The position numbers and the translations under genes are program-made. 64,000 nt of DNA from Azolla caroliniana (taxonomy: Eukaryota > Polypodiophyta). Positions 1 through 10,952 of this stretch are shown piece by piece. Position 1 is the stretch's first letter. The number at the start of each line of letters is the position of its first letter. Where the stretch lies: NCBI GenBank assembly GCA_043228905.1, contig JBHGNT010000009.1, forward strand, positions 6,262,001 through 6,326,000, in the 5' to 3' direction. The notes below the pieces were generated by a model that did not search any database, was not told the origin of the DNA, and saw nothing but the letters and a program-made list of their open reading frames with translations.

Positions 1-2751
1 CTTGAGCATTTTAAAAAGGTGCTTCCAGAATTTTGACACGAACTGGGGTCCACGGTCGCTGACGATACTATCGGGAAGTCCATGATGCCGACATACTTCA
101 CGCATGACAATTTCGGCAGTGTCTTCATTGGAGATTTCCTTAGTACATGGCAAAAAATGAGCCATCTTCGTATATCGATCTACCACTGTTAGAATCGCAT
201 TGAATCCCTTAGAGACTGGAAGATCTGTGATGAAGTCTAGAGCAATGGATTGCCACGGCTTGCTTGGAATTGGTAATGGTTCTAATAAACCATATGGATG
301 ATGCCTTGGCATTTTCGCTCTGCAGCATGTGTCACAAGTCCGAACAAAGTCTTCGACAAATTGTCGCATACGGGGCCACCAGAATGATCGTTGTACTAAA
401 TCTAATGTTTTAGTACTACCGAAATGCCCAGCTGTATATGTGTCATGACAGTTTTGTACTACTTGAAGGCGGGAAGAGCCATTAGGAACATACAAAAGTT
501 CTTTAAAGAAGAGTAATCCATCATGGTATTTGAATTGCCGATAGTCCGTACCTGGTGGTTGCGACTGTGAACACGACGCTCGAGAGGGATCAATTTGTGC
601 TAGTATAGCTTGAGCGAAAGCATCTGTCTTCAGGTCCGCACGTATGATATCGATAACGTGGGAATCCATGGGCATGCCAAAGACCTGTGTTGCTTGCAGT
701 CGTGCCGGTCCCAAGATTACTTGCTTTTGGTTATCAAAAGCTGGCTCGCCGGGACGCGGTGCTAGGTACGAACGCCGTGATAATGCATCTGCTTTCCCTT
801 GATGTTTCCCAGGTCGATATGTAATCTTGAAGTCGAAATGCATGAGAAAATGGGCCCACTGAGCTTGACGTCGATTTAACACACGAGCGTCTTGAAAATA
901 GGCGAGGTTTTTGTGGTCACTGAATACAGTGACTTGATGAGAAGATCCCTCTAGAAAATGCCTCCATTGCATAAAAGAGTCCACTATAGCCAATAACTCT
1001 TTATCATGAATTTCGTAGTTGATTTCGGCGGCGTCAAACTTGCGTGAGTGAAAAGCCACAAGATGTAGCTTTTCATCATTACCTCGTTGTGATAGAATGC
1101 TTCCCAATGCAAAATCCGATGCGTCTGCTTCGATGATGAATGGTTTTTCTGGATCAACGTGAGCTAGAATCGGAGCCGATGTAAATGCATGTTTAAGATT
1201 CTCAAAAGCCATGTCCGCTTCTTCAGACCAAACGAATGATTGTCCCTTCCTAGTAAGTTGTGTAAGAGGCAAAACGAGCTTTGAGTAATCCTTTATAAAC
1301 TTCCGGTAAAAATTGGCAAAGCCTAGAAAGCATTGCACATCCCGCACCAAACGCGGAGTCTGCCATTCTACCACCGTTTTGACCTTAGCTGGGTCCATGG
1401 AGATGCCTTCTGAGGAAATGACATAGCCGAGAAATTCCACTTGGTTGCACCCGAAACTACATTTTTCCAGTTTTGCATAGAGACCATGTTCTCGAAGTCG
1501 TTTTAGTACTAACAGTACATGAGAATCATGCTCTTCTTGGGTCTTCGAGTAAACCAGTAGATCATCCAAATAGATGATTAGACACACATCCAAGAGATCT
1601 CGGAAAATATCATTTGCCATGTGCTGGAAGACTGTTGGCGCATTAGTGAGGCCGAACGACATAACCGTATACTCGAAGTGCCCATATCTGGTGCGGAACG
1701 CGGTCTTCCATTCATCTCCTGGTCGGATCCGTACGAGGTTATAGGCTCCCCGTAAGTCGATCTTCGTGAAGAACCTGGCACCATTGATCCGTTCTAAAAG
1801 ACTTGAGATAAGGGGGAGTGCATACCTATTTCGGATTGTAACCTTATTCAAGCCACGGTAATCTACAACGAGCCGAAGTGAGCCATCCTTTTTCTTGACG
1901 AAGAAAATGGGTGCGCCGGCTGGAGATTTCGAATGTCGTATGAAACCATTCTCCAAATTCTCCTCTATATAGGCTCGAAGGACTTCCAGTTCGGTTGGTG
2001 ATAAATTGTAGATCGGTCCCCAAGGTGGCTCTTTCCCTGGTTGTAAATCGATGGGGCAATCATATGGTCGATGGTGAGGAAGCGTACTGGCTTGTACTTT
2101 ATCAAACACATCGACATACTGATGATACTTCTCTGGAAGTTGAACGATGGAATCCTCTTTAGGGGTGCTGGAGGGGTTTACTGATATTGCAAAGAGAAAC
2201 ATTTCTTCCTTGCATCCTTCCTCACGCAACTGATGTAGTGAAATCGTTGCAATCTCATGAGTAGAACCTCGGGCTTTTCGATGCCGGATTTCTCTTGTCC
2301 GCCAATCTATGTCTGGGTTATGTAATTCGAACCATGGTAATTCTAAGACAATGGGGTGTTCTGGGATGCTAATTATATTAAATGATATGACACATGCTAG
2401 ATTATCTAGGACAACATTAACGGGTTCTAACTCTTCTATGATATTTCCTGAGGCAATGGGACGACCATCGACGACTACTACAAGGGTAGGACACGGGAGT
2501 TTTCTGAGAGATATCTGATGAGCTTGGGCAAATTTCCTATCCATGAAGCAAGAATTAGCTCCGGAATCTAGAAGTGCTAAGACATGTACTGGAGGAGTAC
2601 TTTTAGTACTAACTGTTACTTGGGCTACGAACACATCGCTAACTTGCTTAGAGGGAATGGAACCACTAATGGGCTGCACAGATCTAGGGCTGTCCAACCA
2701 AACGGCTCCTATTTTGGCTGGACTTAGTCGTTTAACTCTTCTTCTAACTGA
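1..2751 (-). CDS. pol: Ty3/gypsy pol polyprotein (protease, RT, RNase H, integrase), open to the window edge
   Basis: The frame whose codons begin at positions divisible by three (minus strand) is open from just after a TAG at 2754-2752 to base 1, more than 900 codons. The aspartic protease motif LLDSGAN is near 2565. The RT catalytic YLDD is near 1570-1560. RNase H shows ADASDFALGS near 1110 and DHKNLAYF near 920. The chromodomain-clade-like linker KADALSRR is near 790. An integrase HHCC finger (CHD..TAGH, then TCDTC) lies around 450-330, and the core motif SDRGPQF is at 60-40. It overlaps gag by 28 bases in the -1 frame and is probably made by ribosomal frameshifting. The C-terminus of integrase is outside the window. 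Its function is self-replication of the element. Confidence 0.9.
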
Positions 2752-3866
2752 CTAAGGACATCAAATTTGTTCGCTAGATTTGGGCTATTAGTACTATTAG
2801 GGCTATCAGGTATCCCTACTGAAATAGACTCGGGTTTAGTACAATCAGAACTAGCAACTATTTGGTTTACCTGCCTTCTTGGCCTATGGGGACAGTTTAC
2901 CGCGATATGCCTTGGTCCACCGCAATAAAGACATAATCGGTTTGCTCGGCGTCGTTGCTTTTCTTCTTCCGATAGCGGTCCACGACGACGTGTGGTGTCA
3001 ATTTCCATTGGAGTTGGAGTACTTGCTGGAGGCGCAGTATATGACTCCCTCGGAAAAGGTTTCGCTACCACTGAGGCATAGGTAGGCTCTGATCTTGCCC
3101 TCGGAATCTGGAATTGTCGTTCCGAACGTCGTTCGAAGAGGCGGTTGTCGCATCTCACCGCGCGACTAATTGCTTCTGTTAATGACTTTGGCTCTTCGGG
3201 GAAGGTCAAGAGTAAATCCTTGACATCGTTGCGTAAGCCATAACGGAATTGCTCAATCAATGCGTGATCATCCCAAGGGATATCGGCAGCGAGTAGGCGG
3301 AAATCTGCAGCGTATGCGGAAGCTGGACGATCACCTTGGCGTAATCGCCGGATTTATTTGATTGCAGTCCTTATGCTGTCAGTATCTCCAAAACAAGCCT
3401 TAAACTCACTTATAAATTCTTCAAAACTGTTTAATAATGGAGAATCCTTTTCCAACAATGGAGCAAACCATGCTAACGCTGAGCCACTAAGGAGAGTGCC
3501 TACTAGTCCCACTCGTGATGCATCGGTGGGATATCGAGAAGGATGCATTTGTATCACTAAACGTACCTGATTTAAAAACCCTCTAAACTGTGATCGGGTC
3601 CCATCAAATTTTGCAGGAAGACCGATCTTGGGTTCTTTGTGAATCCCTTGAGTGCTTGATCCTTGTTGTTGTAATGATATGATAGTCGCTTCGAGTTGTT
3701 GTACACGTAGTGTCAGCTCCCCGTGTTGTTGTTGTTTTTCCAACGCTATTTGTTGAAGATCCCCCAACAAGCGATGATTTTCTTGTTCTAGTGCTACAAA
3801 TTTCTCTTTTAAGCACTGGAGCTCCGAGAAGACAGATTGGTATTCCTGAGCGCTAACAGTTTCCAT
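2724..3866 (-). pseudogene. gag: Ty3/gypsy gag with one in-frame nonsense codon
   Basis: It starts at ATG 3866-3864. The N-terminal 70 residues are strongly heptad-like (Leu, Glu and Gln rich, a predicted coiled coil). A retrotransposon gag capsid-like region follows (residues about 75-260). A canonical CCHC zinc knuckle, CX2CX4HX4C, reads CLYCGGPRHIAVNC near 2950-2905. A single TAA at 3356-3354 interrupts the frame after residue 170. The same frame then continues without another stop to TAA 2726-2724, and the capsid homology carries straight on, so this is a point nonsense mutation rather than the natural gag end. Without readthrough this copy cannot make full Gag or Gag-Pol. Confidence 0.85.
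2730..2736 (-). promoter_or_regulatory. Probable -1 ribosomal frameshift heptamer G TTA AAC between gag and pol
   Basis: On the minus strand the heptamer GTTAAAC sits in the short gag/pol overlap. It is phased so that gag reads G TTA AAC and the -1 frame reads GTT AAA C, which leads straight into the open pol frame. The gag stop is only two codons further on. GUUAAAC is a known -1 slippery sequence, used by an arterivirus. That it is used here is inferred from position and phase. I did not establish a downstream pseudoknot. Confidence 0.6.
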
Positions 3867-3960
3867 TTTACTAGGGAGGATAAGAGGATTAATAAGAAGA
3901 TAAAAGGAAGAGGAGGAAAGGAAGAGGAGGAAAGGAAGATCGGCGCAAATCGGTTCAAAC

Positions 3961-4308
3961 TGTCAGGAACAGTACTAAGACAGAGAAGGATTTAGTACTA
4001 AAAGAAGTATTAGTACTAAGAGAGGTGAAGAACTCTCGAGAGAAGGAAAGAGTGAGTGAGGGAGAGAGAGAGAGATCGAGAGAGAGAGATGATAAGAAAA
4101 GATATATATTATGTGAAGAGAATGTACAGTAGCTTAGGAGGCTTAAGACTGGCGTTGAACCGATTTGGTTCGAAATAATGCCTCGTGCCTCCTTTTATAG
4201 TGTTCCAAGGAATACTCTTGAAGTTTCTAGAATGTTCCAGAGAAATCTGGAATATACATCAATTTTCTGAAATAAAACATAAATGAAAATAATATTCTAC
4301 GTATTACA
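3961..4308 (-). repeat. Candidate 5' LTR of the Ty3/gypsy element
   Basis: On the minus strand the stretch begins TGTAATAC and ends CCTGACA, so it has TG...CA ends and is about 348 bp. A TATA box CTATAAAAGG is at 4200-4191, the right place for a U3/R boundary, followed by a CT-rich leader (4090-4030). The other LTR is outside the window, so the borders rest on the TG/CA ends alone. Confidence 0.5.
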
Positions 4309-4320
4309 ATGTATAGTCTG

Positions 4321-4374
4321 ATGGGCAAGAGCTCGACCCATGTAGCATAAGGTCATGGGTTCGAGTCTTGCCAT
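4321..4374 (+). repeat. tRNA-like fold-back module with Pol III B-box, SINE-like
   Basis: Bases 4321-4342 and 4354-4374 are nearly perfect inverted repeats around an 11-base loop. The right arm contains GGGTTCGAGTC, a good match to the tRNA/SINE B-box, and the left arm contains an A-box-like GGGCAAGAGCTC. It lies between the gypsy LTR and the broken end of the Copia gag, and supplies the artificial stop codon of that gag frame. It may be a SINE head, a tRNA pseudogene or a small fold-back element. Confidence 0.4.
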
Positions 4375-5168
4375 ATCATGACAGTAGCGGATTTGTCTTG
4401 CCGGCCTCCGGCACCGCCTTGACTCCCCCTGCTTGTGGAAGTCTCGGAACTGCTGTCAGCACGTTCATAGTGCCTCCGTTCCTGCTCTTGCCGGCCGCCT
4501 CCATTGCGTGCCGACCCACCTCTTCCACCACGCCCACGGAACCGATCCGTTCCCGTGTACAGCATTCGGCTGTCCGGGGATGCACTGGTAGATGCACCGG
4601 CGTGGTTCTCCTCTACAAGGAGCATCGACTGTAAGTCGAAGAATGAGGGGGTATTCTCCCTTGTACACACCGCAGTCCGGAACGCTCCGAACTTGGACGC
4701 CAGGCCTCCGAGACATACCTGCACCATCTCGTCTTCCTCTACGGTAACATTGATAGAGGCGAGCGAGTCGCAGATCTCCTTTATCCGGCCCGTGTAGTCT
4801 ACCACGGACATGTTCTTCTGTCGAACATTGCTCAACTCCTGTCTGAGTTGGAGCTTCCAGGCAGTGGGGCTTGCGGCGAAAACCTTTTTCAGGTTCCCCC
4901 AAGCATCCTTCGGTGTCTTGGCGTCACGGATGTGGCTGAGCAGCTGATCGCCGACACTGGACGCGAAGCAGTACATCACCCTGCTTGCCGCTTGTTCCCA
5001 TACCGGGAAGTCCTTGTGTGCCGAGTCGGGTGCCGCATCATTCGCTCCTTCGACATAACTCCAGTACCCGTGTCCAAGCAGGTACTGGTGCATCTTGTAA
5101 GACCAAGATGCATAGTTGCTCCTGTCAAGCTTCTCCACCGGGAGCGACGTAGCCATTCCTCTATCCAT
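4375..5168 (-). pseudogene. gag: Ty1/Copia gag, 3' truncated
   Basis: The frame starts at ATG 5168-5166. It gives about 260 residues of Copia-type Gag (UBN2/DUF4219-like). Signatures are LDRSNYASWSYKMHQYLLGH near the N-terminus, then KTPKDAWGNLKKVF, LRQELSNVRQ and YTGRIKEICDSLASI, and an Arg/Gly-rich tail. The CCHC knuckle and all of pol are missing: the reading frame enters the adjoining hairpin at about 4374 and stops at 4353. Base composition is distinctly GC-richer than the surroundings, which suggests a separate and fairly recent origin. Primer binding site and LTR follow upstream at 5252-5677. Confidence 0.85.
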
Positions 5169-5251
5169 GTCTTCTACTGTGTCTGTTTTCGACCTGTTAG
5201 GGTTTTCTTCTCAAGAGTTAAATGTCTGCAGCAGAGGTTCTCAACCCTCGC

Positions 5252-5263
5252 GCTCTAATACCA
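5252..5263 (-). other. Primer binding site of the Copia element
   Basis: The minus strand reads TGGTATTAGAGC directly downstream of the LTR. This matches the initiator-Met tRNA 3' end (TGGTATCAGAGC) with one mismatch, a common Copia variant. Its position fixes the inner LTR border near 5264. Confidence 0.75.
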
Positions 5264-5677
5264 GGTAAACGTGAGTGTTTGCGGAGGCGTAAAACAGAGA
5301 ACAAAACAGAGAGAGAGAGATAGAGAGACAGAGAGAGATAGAGAGAGCAAAACGTAATTTCCAAAATTATATCAAGACACTACATACACATTGTGCTAAG
5401 TAGCACTACTTATACAAGTCCTCTTGGGACTGACAGAAGTACCATGTACTTCAATGCTCACACGAGCATCTGACACTTACTACGAGACTATAACTACCTA
5501 GTAGTCTATCCTATACTAGGCTTCCAATTGGACTGCCGGTTACGGATTGCACCCGGCTTCTACTGCTTGCCGGTTCGGTTGCTCACCGTCATACCGATCC
5601 GTTTCACCCGATCCGTCTCGCTTACCGGCTCCGGCTTATTCAGCCGATCCGGCTCCGGTTGAGCCTGCCGCTCAACA
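5264..5677 (-). repeat. 5' LTR of the Copia element
   Basis: On the minus strand it begins TGTTGAGCGG at 5677 and ends at the primer binding site, about 414 bp. It has a TATA-like TTGTATAAG at about 5417-5408 and a GA/CT-rich stretch (5300-5345) near the transcript start. The distal half carries repeated CCGATCCG and GCTCCGG motifs. A LINE reading frame starts within ten bases outside its outer end, so the LTR marks an insertion into that LINE. The inner end lacks an obvious CA, so that border is approximate. Confidence 0.65.
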
Positions 5678-8005
5678 CAAACTCGATAGTTCTTGATGTT
5701 GAGTTTGCGGATGACACTGCTCTTTATATTTGTGGAGATGTTATTAATCTTGATCGGGTACATAATGCTTTGCAGATATTTTTAGATGCTACTAGAGCCT
5801 CTTTCAATTGAAATAAATTTGTAGGCCTTTGGGCCATTGATGAACCGCATCCATAGTGATATCCAGGCCCTGCATTCCGTTGGCTTAATCTTGGGAGCCC
5901 ATTCATTACTTAGGTTGTCTGGTTGGTATAGATTTACCATCTAAAGTGATGCTATCAGCATTGCTATTATCAATCAAGCGTAAGTTAGTATATTGGGACT
6001 CGCAACAATTATCCTTTACAGGTTGGGTTGTCATTGCAAATTCGGTGTTGTTGGCCTCAATGTGGTTTATCGCACCTGCTTGGTTGTTCTCTAGGTCGGC
6101 AATCATGAAAGTTCAAAGCCTCATATGTAACTTCCTCTGGGGTGGAAAAAATGGGTCTCTTGTAGTGGTCAAGGTGGCTTGGGATGTTTTGATTAGGCCA
6201 AAAAGCTAGGGAGGGTTGGCTTTAATAGATCCCTTGACACAATCTCGAGCTCTCTTGACAAAGTTTGTAGTAAGATGATTGTTGCCAGGGATAGAGGCAT
6301 GGAAGGGTATGTTGCTTAATCAACTAATGCAATTATCTCCCAAGGCGGCAGGAAACTGGTTGCCTTCTTTGAAATGGATGTTCTTGACAAATGTACAAAC
6401 ACCGAGATAGAATCTAACATCCAATCGATTTCTCATGGGAATCATCAGAGCATGGGATGTAATCAAGATTTTTTTACACAAGCAGATGCCTAACACGTGG
6501 GATGGTTGGATGATTCAGCCACTTTTGGCTAATTCTCTCGTCCGGGATTCTATTGGAAATGTATTGGGCCTTAGACCTCGCCTTGCATGGGGAAAACTTG
6601 ACAATGGGCCAACAGCATCAATAGGATCCTGGATTCATTTTCAACACATGCCAGAAGTGGATTGGGTTAAGCAGTTACACTCGATATATGGGGCGAAGAC
6701 AATGACAATGGATATTTCTACAACCTTCTCACATGCCTCAATGCGACTTCAGCCAATGCATGAGCATATATGGTTTAGTTGCCTTACGAATGACATGATG
6801 CTCTTTGTTAAAGGAATTTCTACAAGCAAGTGTATTTTTTATTTCCATATTCAACAAGATAATAAATTGCAGCCTTATACACCATTAGATAATTTACTAC
6901 AAAACCTACTCGTTGTTCCAGTTAGGGTGATTGCCAAAACTAGTAAGAAATGGCTCTTGGATCCACAACTGTCAATAGCTCATTTGTGGGATATGCTTTG
7001 GTTATATGCACAAGAACCAGTTAATAGGCTGATGTGGGACCCACGAGGATGGTTCTGGACTAGTCCCATGATGGATCCAATGCTGAAAGTTCCATTCTTT
7101 AAGTATACTGTAAAATTTGGTAGAACCTTACTCATGTCTAAGAATATTCCAACTCCCGCAGCTCAAAAGCACTGGAGTAAGTGGTGTGTTTCAAACAATA
7201 ATTTGAAGGCTTATTAGAAATGGATTTGGTCCTTTAAGGGACCAACAAAATACATTCTCTTCAAATGGCTTTTACTACATGCAGCACTACCAGTAGGTTA
7301 GTCATTGAACGGAAATGTGGCAGCCGTTTTAGACAATGTAGTTATTGCGGTGACTTGTTGGAAACTACCAAGCATGGTCTTTGGTCATGTTCACTAGCCC
7401 GGCAGGTATAGAATAAAGTTCTTTCTTTATTCCTGACAATTAATGCAGGTTGCCTCTTCTCGTTGGGATCAACGGTATGGGGGGTTCTCCATTCCAGTCT
7501 CTTATTGTATGAGGCAAATGATGCTCTAGAGGCTAAGACAATCATCAACATGCATCTAATATCTTTGTCCCTTTTTCAGAAACCTCGAAAGCAAATGCGT
7601 GCAACCCATGTATGGAAAACAGTATCTACAATTACATTATGGACCTTATGGAAGTATCGTTGTAAAAGACGATATGATTCCATAATTCCCCTTCTCTCAG
7701 ATATATTGCCGGAATTATGGGAGAGCTTATTAGCGGTAATGTGTGGGGAATATGACAATATGTCGGGCTCTTCGGAGGTTGTTCTTAAGAAAAGGAAAAA
7801 AATACTGTAGTTATGGAGGAAGTTGCCTCTATTAACAGTCTCCTCTCAAGGACCAATTTGGAAATATCATCACCCTTGGCCCTTGCCCTGATCATCCTTT
7901 TTTTATATAACACTCTAATTGTACATTTTGTAGCCTTCCAACGTTTTTTCTTAATACTAATGAAGGAAATCTTTTTGGAGAAAAGAAAAAAAATAAAAAT
8001 CACCA
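5678..8005 (+). mobile_element. Plant L1-type LINE, 5' truncated and decayed
   Basis: The sequence opens inside the reverse transcriptase at the F-ADD catalytic motif (EFADDTALYI, about 5700-5730). It continues through the usual plant L1 order. A stretch of the type LSFTGWVVIANSVLLASMW and FLWGG (5990-6150) is followed by GGLALIDP (6212-6235). A long connector is open from 6435 to 7217. A zinc-knuckle region (CSYCG...KHGLWSC) in a shifted frame lies near 7335-7400, and a C-terminal TLWTLWKYRCKRRYD is near 7640-7680. Stops (for example 5810, 6207, 7216) and frameshifts show it is dead. An A-rich tail ends near 8005. Its missing 5' part may lie beyond the adjoining Copia LTR. Confidence 0.8.
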
Positions 8006-9516
8006 CCAAAATGTTGAATGTCACATGACATACTTGAGACGAGAAAACTAATCAATATTTTTGCTACAAAGAATGTTGCATCCTAGTAGTAAATGTTTCT
8101 AGTAGACCAACATATATACCCAAAAGACCAATAAAGCCTTCTCCAATGAAGAAAGGTTGCAATAAGAAACACTCTACCTTTAAAGCTCTAGCTCCTATTA
8201 TACAATCCTCCTCAAATAACTAATCCAATTCAAGAAAACCTATGATACCATGAAGGTACTTGTAACGCAATAGTGTTGTCTTATGATGCATTACAACCAT
8301 AATCCAAGGAGGCAACACGGTTGAAGTCAAGGCAAAGGATCCTAAATGTGGAAGATAGCACTATAGTAGTTTCTAGGTCTATGAAATTATTTGTTTCTGC
8401 ATAAACAACACACAATAAACGCAATTCTCCCAAACAAAGTTCTCAACAATTTACTAAGGATGGGTGGATAACCTACAACTGAAGATTCATAATACCACTT
8501 GGACAAAACGAAAAATGTTGTCAATGAGTGGAACGAAATCTTGCTTGTTGACATGAAATTTGTATTGCAATAATAATCACACAATGGAATAACAATGCAA
8601 TTGATCAATCATGCATAGCAATCACGCCTACTTCCCTAATGATAGAATAAAAATATAAAACATATACCAAGGAACACTATATACTGATCAACTGTTTCTA
8701 CAAAAGAAAAGGAACAAATAACCATTTTAATGAAAAGCAAAGGAAACAAGAGTATAGGCACTTTCCAGTAACACCTATTCCATATCACATATTGGTTGAT
8801 TATCAATAATGACTGTAATTTGACATTTAATTATAATGCCTCTAAAATTTGAACACCCACACTGTTATATATAGCTAAAATTATAAAAGAAAATATCAAG
8901 TAATAAGCGCAAAAATCAATTTGAAATTCATATTACATATCACATTACAAGTATATATGATATGAATCCTTATTTTTACAAAATTTAATCAATAGGTCAT
9001 AGATATCATGGAAAACCTACCTAAAGTGCTGATCGCTCCCTTCTATACATGATCTACACATATTTGAGCTTGTTTGTACAAATATTCGATGCTCTCTTTC
9101 TCATTTTCCTTTTTATGTTTTTCAAGCTATGCAGAAATTAGTGGGCTATTTTCATTCATGCGCAGTAGTCAGCATGGACATCACCATATAACTCAAAAAA
9201 CCTTCCCAATGCTAAGTGGGTTATTTTCATTCATGCGCAGTAGTCAACATTGACATCACCATATAATGCCAAAAACCTTCCCAATGCTATGTGAAATACA
9301 TTGGTGTCTCATTCTTCCCAGCACACATCAAAATACAATGCAATAATCTCGCAAAACTATCCATTCTCATTTATAACGATGATAATCACTGTCTCATTTC
9401 AGCAATACATATCAGTGAGGATACATCTTGACTCTTGCTCCTGGGATTGCAATTGAATTATTGCAATAAATTCTGTAAGGTGGTTCACAACTCTGCAGAA
9501 AGACGAAAAAAGGTCA
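8006..9516. other. Non-coding interval downstream of the ASCC2 gene
   Basis: I see no gene here. It is AT-rich, with short stops in all frames. The part nearest 9516 must hold the 3' UTR and polyadenylation region of the minus-strand ASCC2 gene; I could not place the poly(A) site. The only structure noted is the 75-bp tandem duplication at 9141-9290. Confidence 0.6.
9141..9290. repeat. 75-bp two-copy tandem duplication
   Basis: Bases 9141-9215 and 9216-9290 are near-identical copies, both starting GTGGG and containing TTTTCATTCATGCGCAGTAG. A few substitutions separate them. It lies in or just beyond the ASCC2 3' UTR. Confidence 0.85.
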
Positions 9517-10952
9517 TTACAACCCTCCGATGCTTGAAAAGTGTTTCTTCATTGCACGATCTTTCCTATGGTGTTGATCATAACCCCTTCTTGGACCACC
9601 TCTTCCATGAGTATGAGGTAGACTCCCATGCCCAGATACTGCCCCATGCATTGAATCAGCATCAGTTTGATTAGAAATATTCCTTTTCTGTGTGGATGTG
9701 GGTTGATCATTGAATGTGGGAACATTGCCGCCTCTTCCTAGACCATGAATAGTCTCCTCAGCTACCCTTGCAAGGTCTTCCGCTTCCTTGACATTTGCAA
9801 CTGTCACAGAGCCAGCAACCTTATAGCTGTAGTTCTTCCCATCTTTCACAAAAAATTGACCCTTTGGCTTCTCTCCCCTACCCCTACCCTTACCACTACC
9901 CCTACCCACACCCACACCTCTACCTCCACCTCCACCTTCACCTCCGTCCCCTCTTCCTCTTTCCAAAGGTACTTGGGCTTTCTTCATCGACTCCCACGAC
10001 ACACTACTACTATTTCCAGATGTGGAGGTGGCCTTCTGATAATGTCTACTATCCTTGTCTACCCAGTTATTCCTGCCTCCACTAGGATCTTCTAGAGACA
10101 ATCTTGACTTTAACCTATCACCAAGGGCCTCCGTCTCCTCGATCCCATCCGCAATGTTCGTGTTAAGGTCATCGAAAGAGTCATCATACTCATCATCATA
10201 TTGGGTTGCATAAGCGACTGTACGGAGAGTATCTTCCACATCGTGAATGTCAAGTAAATCCATTGCATTTGCATCCCCATTCGACTTCCGTATAAAACGC
10301 CCTCTCAAGTGTTTTTCATGCTCATTAAATGGTGGTCTTAAAGGAGAATTGATACCACCTTCCTGAACACTTGAGCTACTTGCTGAAATTGAGGAATTCT
10401 GCCTCTGTTTTAAACCATTTGCATCATGAAGGCCACCCTTGGAACTCGAAATATCCTTTGAGCTATATAAAAGAGTTTCATCAATCTTCCCTTTGCCTTT
10501 ATCTTTTGCTGAAATATTGGGAGCTTTTGCATCATGATTCCCACCCTTGGCACTTGAAATATTCTTTGAGCTATTTAAATATGTTTCGTCAATCTTTCCT
10601 TTGCCTTTATCTTTTGCTGACATACTGGAAGCAAAAACCTCCGGCTTTTTCTCCAAGGAAATGTCAAGAGATTCAAGACTGGGATGAAGTGTACCTTCTA
10701 AGATTCTCTGGATAACTTCTTCTGGATCATCATTGTATGCTTCAAGACATGCGGCAATAAATCCACGGCCATAATCGGGGAGGATGTCCTTGATATGCGT
10801 TATCTTTGATTCATATAAAATATCATCTTCAGGAATGTGTGGAGATTTTGAAACGGGGCCATCTGGCAGTGTGATGGAGCCCATAGCAGAAAATGAGTGC
10901 CCAATTATTCCCTCAACATAATCATACTGAACACCATCTAAGGTAATCATGC
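9517..10952 (-). CDS. ASCC2: ASCC2 exon 8 (residues 378-855 and stop), CUE domain and Gly-rich tail
   Basis: The acceptor is TGCTTGCAG|GCATG. It carries the CUE domain, a duplicated 36-residue Lys/Gly/Ser-rich unit (each copy has KDKGKGKIDET), an acidic block DEYDDSFDDL, the Gly/Arg-rich stretch and the conserved C-terminus. It ends at the stop 9519-9517. Confidence 0.92.

Larger units (their letters stand above)
1..4308 (-). mobile_element. Ty3/gypsy LTR retrotransposon, 5' part, cut by the window edge
   Basis: Read on the minus strand, the order is a candidate 5' LTR (4308-3961), an untranslated leader, gag (3866-2724) and pol (2751 to the window edge). The pol order is protease, reverse transcriptase, RNase H, integrase, which defines Ty3/gypsy. 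Integrase is cut at the window edge, so the 3' end and 3' LTR lie outside. Pol has no stop in its frame, and gag has only one nonsense codon, so the insertion looks young. I could not recognise a standard initiator-Met primer binding site next to the LTR. The palindrome TAGTACTA recurs six times along the element. Confidence 0.9.

Noticed and set aside
4321-4374. A functional tRNA gene
   Set aside because: The two arms form one long hairpin rather than a cloverleaf, and no acceptor stem closes properly.
9745-10095. Plus-strand frames rich in Pro/Tyr/Thr
   Set aside because: Antisense of the Gly/Arg-rich ASCC2 exon; the repeats follow from that low-complexity stretch.
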